The notes under the pieces were generated by a model. That model had not been told where the DNA came from, searched no databases, and saw nothing but the letters and a program-made list of their open reading frames with translations. Of a stretch of DNA of 8,911 bases, positions 1-3,993 are shown in pieces; the first letter of the stretch is position 1; every line of letters starts with the position of its first letter. The DNA is from an uncultured Campylobacter sp. Its GTDB lineage: Bacteria > Campylobacterota > Campylobacteria > Campylobacterales > Campylobacteraceae. The DNA lies in the NCBI RefSeq assembly GCF_938045535.1, contig NZ_CALIMQ010000063.1, positions 1-8,911 on the forward strand. The letters run 5' to 3'. The position numbers and the translations under genes were made by a program.

Positions 1-98
1 AGGGACGCACCCGGCGGCAATGCCAGCCGCAAGACGCAGCGGCCGTTCTTTTCACAAACCACAAAGGCGGGTTCGGTGACAGGGATGGCAGTGTTCAT
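1..98 (-). CDS. Family A hypothetical protein, N-terminal fragment (array gene A0)
   Basis: This open frame starts with ATG at 98 and runs off the left edge, leaving about 32 residues. It begins MNTAIPVTEPAFVVCEKNGR and continues into CVLRLALPPGA. That matches the pattern of the complete family A protein at 554-1009 (MHTPTATSPRFVPETRDGR then LLLSLTLPAD): a short polar start, a charged turn ending in NGR/DGR, then a hydrophobic strand and LP. The Shine-Dalgarno is GGAG, about 6-9 nt upstream on the minus strand. The gene follows family B gene 177-557 with a 78-nt spacer that is filled by a hairpin. I do not recognise the family. The call of a real gene rests on the paralogy, the RBS and the repeated A/B gene order. 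Confidence 0.55.
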   Translation of the reverse strand, partial: MNTAIPVTEPAFVVCEKNGRCVLRLALPPGAS

Positions 99-113
99 AA
101 CAGACTCCGGTGT

Positions 114-154
114 AAAAAAGCACGGGAGCCTTCCCCGCCGGGAAAACGCCCATG
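114..154 (-). terminator. GC-rich hairpin with U-run in the leader of A0
   Basis: On the minus strand, GCATGGGCGTTTTCCC (154-139) pairs with GGGAAGGCTCCCGTGC (135-120), with one mismatch and a few G-U pairs. A run of six T (119-114) follows. This is the form of an intrinsic terminator after the gene at 177-557. However, the A0 start codon lies only 16 nt beyond the U-run, too close for a promoter. The hairpin therefore either ends the upstream transcript or works as a partial, regulated terminator in a polycistronic mRNA. Its 3' arm (125-130) can also pair with the A0 Shine-Dalgarno region (103-108). Confidence 0.6.
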
Positions 155-176
155 CGGGGGAAGAAGAAAAAAACGA

Positions 177-557
177 TCAGCGCTGCTGCCGGGCGGAGAG
201 ACCGTCGGCAGCGATGGAGTGCGGAGTCAGGGCTGACTCCACTTGTTCGCAGACCCAGCAAAACACCGTACTGCGCCTCGCGTATTGCGGGGCATCAAGG
301 ACGGTGCAGAGGAGGGACGCCACATCGGCGGTGAGACCGCCGCCGCTATCCGTCAACAGGAAATGATCCAGCAACCGGCACAGGGACTGCTCGCGCAGCC
401 AGTGGTCAATCGCTGCCCGGTTGCGCTGCAACAGCCAGCGGACAACACCATCACTGAGCAGATCATCGACCTGATCGACATAGTCATCCGCCGCAAGCGG
501 CACGTCGCGGAACAGATAGGCGAGATCCACATGAGCAAAAACAGCCTCTGTCGTCAT
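177..557 (-). CDS. Family B hypothetical protein (array gene B2), 126 residues
   Basis: Starts with ATG at 557, stop TGA at 179-177. The ATG overlaps the stop of the upstream family A gene as ATGA, so the two are probably translationally coupled. The RBS (CGGAGA) lies inside the end of that gene. The protein is acidic and mostly helical in appearance, with no signal peptide or membrane segment. It shares a pattern with the protein at 1091-1450: DLAYL near residue 12, then D-Y, then WL-QRNR-I-WL in the middle, and a final W-C-cysteine/acidic helix (about 30% identity by eye). Two cysteines near the C-terminal helix (CWVCEQV) occupy the place of WACDRC in the paralog. The function is unknown. 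Coupling to a family A gene suggests the products act together. The high GC differs from the window to the right. Confidence 0.7.
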   Translation of the reverse strand: MTTEAVFAHVDLAYLFRDVPLAADDYVDQVDDLLSDGVVRWLLQRNRAAIDHWLREQSLCRLLDHFLLTDSGGGLTADVASLLCTVLDAPQYARRSTVFCWVCEQVESALTPHSIAADGLSARQQR

Positions 558-1009
558 GCGCCGTCTCCGTTTTGCCGCAATAAGCCGACCAGATGGCCGG
601 GTACGTCCCGTTCCGGCACATTAAAGCAGGCACCGATATCGAAAAAGTATTGCGCCGATGTTTCCGCCCATTCGTCCTGAAAACGCAAATCGAGCGCGAT
701 GTAGTCGAGGCAGACGGAAAGATGCACATAAGGACGGGCCAGGTACCCCTCAAAGCCTTCTGATTCGACCTCGGCGGCGATGCCCAGATAGCGCAGAATA
801 TCGCGGTGTTCATTCAGCAGATCGATGGCTTGCGCCAGCCGGGCGACATCAAGGCGGATGACCGCATCCGGAAGGGGCAGCGCGCCCGGCTCCGGCAGGA
901 TCACATTGTCCAGGGTTGGGCAGTCGGCGGGTAAGGTCAAAGACAGCAGCAAGCGGCCGTCACGGGTTTCCGGCACAAAGCGCGGAGAGGTTGCAGTTGG
1001 GGTGTGCAT
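554..1009 (-). CDS. Family A hypothetical protein (array gene A1), 151 residues
   Basis: I place the start at ATG 1009 (MHTPTATSPRF), which has a GGGAG Shine-Dalgarno 7 nt upstream. A longer in-frame start at 1066 would translate through the leader hairpin and is not credible. The protein is soluble-looking: an N-terminal polar stretch, then strands around LLLSLTLPAD (residues about 20-30), an LPEPGALPLPDAVIRLD linker, and helical segments including ARLAQAIDLLNEHRDILRYLG. A beta-rich part with PYVHLSVCLDYIALDLRF follows, then YFFDIGACFNVPERD. No catalytic motif or signal peptide is seen. It is paralogous to the fragment at 1-98 and is followed by the coupled family B gene at 557. The family is unrecognised; existence as a gene is well supported by the RBS, ATGA coupling and paralogy. 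Confidence 0.7.
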   Translation of the reverse strand: MHTPTATSPRFVPETRDGRLLLSLTLPADCPTLDNVILPEPGALPLPDAVIRLDVARLAQAIDLLNEHRDILRYLGIAAEVESEGFEGYLARPYVHLSVCLDYIALDLRFQDEWAETSAQYFFDIGACFNVPERDVPGHLVGLLRQNGDGA

Positions 1010-1026
1010 AAAAATACTCCCGGTGG

Positions 1027-1064
1027 AAAAAAAGCGGGAGCATCCCCGGCGGGGATGTTCCCGC
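1027..1064 (-). terminator. Strong hairpin with U7 run in the leader of A1
   Basis: A 14-bp stem (1064-1051 with 1047-1034, one G-U pair) has a 3-nt loop and is followed on the minus strand by seven T (1033-1027). By form this is a textbook intrinsic terminator, 27 nt after the stop of the family B gene at 1091. The A1 start codon at 1009 is only 17 nt beyond the U-run, and those bases are taken up by its RBS, so no promoter fits between them. The 3' arm (GCTCCCG, 1041-1035) is also complementary to the A1 Shine-Dalgarno (CGGGAGT, 1022-1016): seven pairs, one of them G-U. Confidence 0.75.
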
Positions 1065-1090
1065 ACAGGGTGGATAAAAAGGAAGACGGT

Positions 1091-1450
1091 TCAAGCCGGG
1101 GCGGCGGCACCATCTCCGTCGGTTGACTGCTGCTTGGGCGTGCAGCGATCGCAGGCCCAGCGATAGAGTAAATCGGCACGGGCCTGTTCGGGGTCATGCA
1201 GCATGGCGCTAATCGCCCGTGCCAACCCTTCTTTCAGCCGGTCGTCCCGGATGAGATGTGCGCCCAACTGATCGGCAACATTTTGCCGGGACAGCCAGGC
1301 AAGAATATCGCCCCGGTTGCGCTGATACAGCCAGACGGTATTGACCGGGTCACGGACGACACTGTCCAGGACGCGGTGGTAGTTGTCCTCGTCAATGATA
1401 TAACCGTCCAGCAGATAGGCGAGATCGGCATTGGGGATAAGAAAGCTCAT
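1091..1450 (-). CDS. Family B hypothetical protein (array gene B1), 119 residues
   Basis: Starts at ATG 1450 (MSFLIPNADLAYLLDGY) behind an AGGAGG Shine-Dalgarno with 4-nt spacing; stop TGA at 1093-1091. The in-frame ATG at 1489 would read through leader hairpins and is less likely. It aligns with the 177-557 product over DLAYL (residues 9-13), D-Y, VWLYQRNRGDILAWL (about 41-55) and a final helix carrying WACDRC. No signal peptide, membrane helix or enzyme motif is visible. Unlike the other family B gene, it has no family A gene directly upstream; the sequence upstream is a structured leader and then the composition break at about 1550. The array may therefore have lost its upstream partner at the break. 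The function is unknown. Confidence 0.7.
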   Translation of the reverse strand: MSFLIPNADLAYLLDGYIIDEDNYHRVLDSVVRDPVNTVWLYQRNRGDILAWLSRQNVADQLGAHLIRDDRLKEGLARAISAMLHDPEQARADLLYRWACDRCTPKQQSTDGDGAAAPA

Positions 1451-1511
1451 GTGCCCTCCTGTAAGTTGGAAAACAGGGGCACCACCCACAGGGAAGTGCC
1501 CCTGTGGGTGG
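1451..1511 (-). promoter_or_regulatory. Structured leader of B1 with mutually exclusive hairpins
   Basis: Three pairings are visible on the minus-strand RNA. X: CCACCCACAGGG (1511-1500) with CCCTGTGGGTGG (1493-1482), 12 bp, 6-nt loop. Y: ACAGGGGCAC (1505-1496) with GTGCCCCTGT (1482-1473), 10 bp, followed by a short U-run. Z: the same GTGCCCCTGT with ACAGGAGGGCAC (1462-1451), which contains the Shine-Dalgarno and touches the ATG; it has a 2-nt bulge. X and Y compete for 1496-1505; Y and Z compete for 1473-1482. This is the geometry of an attenuator or translational switch. The ligand or trigger is unknown, and the structure is inferred by eye only. A further small hairpin (1517-1531) lies upstream. 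Confidence 0.5.
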
Positions 1512-1541
1512 GTGAAGGCGGTGATGCCGCCTGGGGGGAGG

Positions 1542-2330
1542 TCAGTCGTGGGGGAACTGCACCGCTTCTTGCAGGCTGCGTTTTTGCTCGCGCTTTTCGG
1601 TTAAAATTTCGCTTTTAAATTTGATGTCGCGCGCCCCGAGCAGCGCCTCAAACTTTTCGGCGGCGGTAGCAAGCCTTTTATGCCCCGTGCCGAAGCGCTC
1701 AAAAAGCGGCGCCAGCATCGATGAATTACGCTCGCTCGCCCAATTTAGATAAATTTTTCGCTCGCCCAAAGCTAAAAACGCCTCAAAATCCTCCGTGCTT
1801 TTTAGCGCGGGGCTCATCGTAAGAAATGCAATATCAAAAACTGCGGGAATTTTAAAATTTTCGCTCTCGCGGTTTTTGCTCACAGCGTCTTTTAAATTTA
1901 AAGCCCGGGCTTCTTGAGCTTGCGCGTTTGAAATTTCGCTTTGCGAGCGCGGATAAATTTTAAAATTTTCGCCTGCTCCGTCTGCAAAACCATCGCGGCT
2001 AAGCCGCTCGCAAAACTCCGCGAAGCTTAAATTTAATACGTTTTGCAAGCTGATGCCAAACTCCTCTGCGCTACGCCTTAGCTCGCGCAGCATCCCCTCC
2101 GAGCTATCGATCGCCGTAACCTTGGCGCCCAGCGACGCGAGATACAGCGAGTAAACCCCCGTGCCGGCGCCCACGTCTAGCACGCTTTTGCCCGCAAAGC
2201 TCACGCCCCAGCCGCGCAGTATCTCAAACACCCGCTTGCCGAAATCGCCCGGCTCGCCGCTAAATTTGGCGTAACTTTCGGACTTTTTATCCCAGCTATT
2301 TTTATGTGATTTTTCGCCGATTCTCTCCAC
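1542..2330 (-). CDS. Class I SAM-dependent methyltransferase, C-terminus altered at a sequence junction
   Basis: The start codon is GTG at 2330 with AAAGG about 8 nt upstream. The 262-residue frame has the Rossmann SAM-binding motif LDVGAGTG (51-58), the acidic end of strand 2 in VTAIDSSEG (72-79, D75 expected to bind the ribose), and FDIAFLTMSPAL in the position of the substrate-side motif. The substrate is not evident. Residues about 124-164 form a polar insert bounded by the repeated peptide ENFKI, unusual for the fold. The last residues (FPHD) and stop come from the GC-rich sequence beyond the junction at about 1550. The natural C-terminus after RSLQEAVQF is therefore missing, so the enzyme may be truncated here. 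It is divergent from the znuC-like gene. Confidence 0.75.
   Translation of the reverse strand: MERIGEKSHKNSWDKKSESYAKFSGEPGDFGKRVFEILRGWGVSFAGKSVLDVGAGTGVYSLYLASLGAKVTAIDSSEGMLRELRRSAEEFGISLQNVLNLSFAEFCERLSRDGFADGAGENFKIYPRSQSEISNAQAQEARALNLKDAVSKNRESENFKIPAVFDIAFLTMSPALKSTEDFEAFLALGERKIYLNWASERNSSMLAPLFERFGTGHKRLATAAEKFEALLGARDIKFKSEILTEKREQKRSLQEAVQFPHD
1545..1556. other. Composition junction between GC-rich and Campylobacter-like DNA
   Basis: To the right, codons read as a Campylobacter-type methyltransferase down to QEAVQF. Immediately to the left, the sequence is GC-rich, free of AAATTT motifs, and carries unrelated minus-strand genes. The change occurs within about ten bases and breaks the methyltransferase 3' end. 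No transposase, inverted terminal repeat or tRNA att-like repeat is seen at the edge. It is either an insertion boundary or a chimeric join. Confidence 0.6.
1848..1864. repeat. 17-nt direct repeat, copy 1
   Basis: The sequence aattttaaaattttcgc occurs identically here and at 1956-1972, exactly 108 bp (36 codons) apart. On the minus strand both copies encode ENFKI in the methyltransferase, bracketing its polar insert. Confidence 0.8.
1956..1972. repeat. 17-nt direct repeat, copy 2
   Basis: Exact second copy of the 1848-1864 element, in the same orientation and reading frame. Together the two flank 36 codons of low-complexity sequence inside the methyltransferase. Confidence 0.8.
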
Positions 2331-2353
2331 CGCTAGCCTTTAAATTTTTTGTA

Positions 2354-2359
2354 ATAATA
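2354..2359 (-). promoter_or_regulatory. Candidate -10 for the methyltransferase gene
   Basis: On the minus strand, TGCTATTAT gives an extended -10 (TG, one base, TATTAT), 23 nt before the GTG start. The surroundings are T-rich, as in epsilonproteobacterial sigma-70 promoters, which usually lack a clear -35. Confidence 0.4.
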
Positions 2360-2390
2360 GCAAAATTTGGCAATTTTTCCGAATTTGGGC

Positions 2391-2396
2391 TATAAT
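2391..2396 (+). promoter_or_regulatory. Candidate -10 (TATAAT) for the metal ABC transporter operon
   Basis: A perfect TATAAT lies 33 nt before the znuC-like ATG, after periodic T-runs (2366-2386). No convincing Zur or Fur palindrome was seen nearby, so metal control cannot be claimed from the sequence. The 99-bp spacer from 2331 to 2429 is shared with the divergent methyltransferase gene. Confidence 0.5.
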
Positions 2397-2429
2397 AAAT
2401 GCTTTCAAAATCTAGGCGAAAGGGCGTTC

Positions 2430-3197
2430 ATGGCGGACGTGACGATAAGAAATTTAAACTTTGCTTACGAAAAACGCGAAATTTTAAAAGATATAAACCT
2501 AAGCTACGAGCTGCGCGATTTTTTAGCGATTTTCGGGCCCAACGGCGGCGGCAAAAGCACCCTTTTGAAGCTACTTTTGGGGCTATTGCGACCAAGCTCG
2601 GGCACGATCGAAATTTTAGGCAGATCGCCCGTGCTTGCCAGAGCGCAAATGGGCTACGTACCGCAGTTTATAGCGATAAACAAAAGCTTTCCCATAAGCG
2701 TGCTCGAAGTCGTTTTAATGGGGCTGATAGATAAGAAAATTTTCGGCTTCTACTCCAAATCCGAGCGCGAACAAGCTATGCAAGCCTTGGGGCGCGTAGG
2801 TATGCAAGACCTTGCAGACTGCCGTATCAGCGAGCTTAGTGGCGGGCAGAGACAGCGCGTTTACATCGCGCGGGCGCTGTGCGCGAAGGCTAAAATTTTA
2901 CTTCTTGATGAGCCGCTAGCGAGCATCGACACGATGGGGCAGGTTCAAATTTACGAGCTTTTAAAATCCCTAAACGAGAGCGGCTGCGGCATAATTTTAA
3001 TCAGCCACGACGTGCAGCTTGCACTAAACTACGCAAACCGCGCGCTTTACGTCGCAAACGGCTCGGCGCATACCCACGAGATCGATCCGGGAGGCAGAGC
3101 GGAATTTTTAGAGCACCTGCGACGCGAGCACGGACACTTCTGTGCCGTCGATCTCGCGCTTAACGAATGCTGCTGCAAGGAGGGCGAAAATGGCTGA
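2430..3197 (+). CDS. znuC: ABC-type metal (Zn/Mn) uptake ATPase, ZnuC-like
   Basis: I choose ATG 2430 (MADVTIRNLNF), with AAAGGG upstream, over an in-frame ATG at 2367 that lies before the TATAAT. The 255-residue protein has all ABC ATPase elements: Walker A GPNGGGKST (36-44), Q-loop VPQ (77-79), signature LSGGQRQR (136-143), Walker B ILLLDEP (156-162) and switch histidine H193. Length and order fit the cytoplasmic ATPase of ABC-3 family metal importers, as does its pairing with a ZnuB-type permease. The tail is rich in metal ligands: H214, H216, H229, H234, H236, C238 and C247-C249. The stop overlaps the permease start by 8 bp, so the two are coupled. No solute-binding protein (ZnuA) is in the window. 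Zn against Mn or Fe specificity cannot be settled from the ATPase. Confidence 0.85.
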   Translation: MADVTIRNLNFAYEKREILKDINLSYELRDFLAIFGPNGGGKSTLLKLLLGLLRPSSGTIEILGRSPVLARAQMGYVPQFIAINKSFPISVLEVVLMGLIDKKIFGFYSKSEREQAMQALGRVGMQDLADCRISELSGGQRQRVYIARALCAKAKILLLDEPLASIDTMGQVQIYELLKSLNESGCGIILISHDVQLALNYANRALYVANGSAHTHEIDPGGRAEFLEHLRREHGHFCAVDLALNECCCKEGENG

Positions 3198-3993
3198 AAT
3201 TTTATCTTACGATTTCATGCGAAACGCCCTACTCGGCGGACTTTTGGTCAGTATAGTCTGCGGCGTCGTTGGCTCTTTAGTCGTGATAAATCGCATGAGC
3301 TTCATAGCAGGCGGCATCGCACACGGCGCATACGGCGGCATCGGCATCGCGCTATTTTTAGGCATCTCGCCCGTGCTGGGAGCTAGCGTATTTGCGCTGT
3401 TTTTGGGGCTACTCATTGCCTACGTCACACTACGAAATACCGAGCGCTTCGACGCCGTAATCGGCGCGATATGGGCGTTTGGAATGGCTTTGGGGATAAT
3501 CTTCGCCGATCTTACGCCTGGATACAAATCCGATCTGATGAGCTTTCTGTTCGGCTCGATCCTAGCGATAAATCATGAAAATTTGATCTTCATCGGCATT
3601 TGCGGCGCGGCATTTGCGGCGCTTACGGCGTGCTTTTATAGGCAGTTTTTAGCGATCAGCTTCGATAAGGAATTCGCCCTGCTGCGCGGAGTAAATACGA
3701 GCGTCTTTTACTACGTCCTCGTGGTAATGGCGAGCCTCGCGGTGGTCGCGTCGATTCAGATCGTAGGGCTAATCTTGGTGATCTCGCTGATGACGATCCC
3801 GCCCTTTATCGCCGAAAAAATTTCAAAAAACTTAGGCTCGATGATGGCGATAAGCTGCGCGCTATCGGCGCTTTTCTGCGCGGCGGGGCTTGTTTTGAGC
3901 TTTAAGCTCAATCTAACCAGCGGCGCCTCGATAATCCTAGTCGCCTCGGTCTGTTTTTTCGCAAGCTCGATCTTTAGCAAACTTCGCGCCTAA
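3190..3993 (+). CDS. znuB: ABC-3 family metal uptake permease, ZnuB-like
   Basis: Start ATG 3190 (MAEILSYDFM) has a strong AAGGAGG at 7-nt spacing and lies within the end of the ATPase gene; a start at 3142 would have no advantage. The 267-residue inner-membrane protein has about eight hydrophobic segments. Family features include FIAGGIAHGAYGGIGIALFL (38-57), DLMSFLFGS (115-123), an ATPase-contact loop around FDKEFALLRGVN (158-169), and IVGLILVISLMTIPP (191-205). Together with the preceding ATPase it would form the membrane part of a high-affinity zinc or manganese importer. Its 3' end overlaps the convergent permease gene by 57 bp, so any terminator must lie within coding sequence. Confidence 0.85.
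   Translation: MAEILSYDFMRNALLGGLLVSIVCGVVGSLVVINRMSFIAGGIAHGAYGGIGIALFLGISPVLGASVFALFLGLLIAYVTLRNTERFDAVIGAIWAFGMALGIIFADLTPGYKSDLMSFLFGSILAINHENLIFIGICGAAFAALTACFYRQFLAISFDKEFALLRGVNTSVFYYVLVVMASLAVVASIQIVGLILVISLMTIPPFIAEKISKNLGSMMAISCALSALFCAAGLVLSFKLNLTSGASIILVASVCFFASSIFSKLRA

Noticed and set aside
76..1618. Plus-strand open frames in the GC-rich part (for example 243-680, 825-1166, 1196-1618)
   Set aside because: They are opposite the minus-strand A/B genes, lack RBSs, share no paralogy with each other and cross the hairpins. They are shadow frames of high-GC coding DNA.
2331..2429. Zur/Fur operator in the divergent spacer before the metal transporter
   Set aside because: AT-rich stretches exist, but no palindrome close to a known Zur or Fur box could be found by eye.
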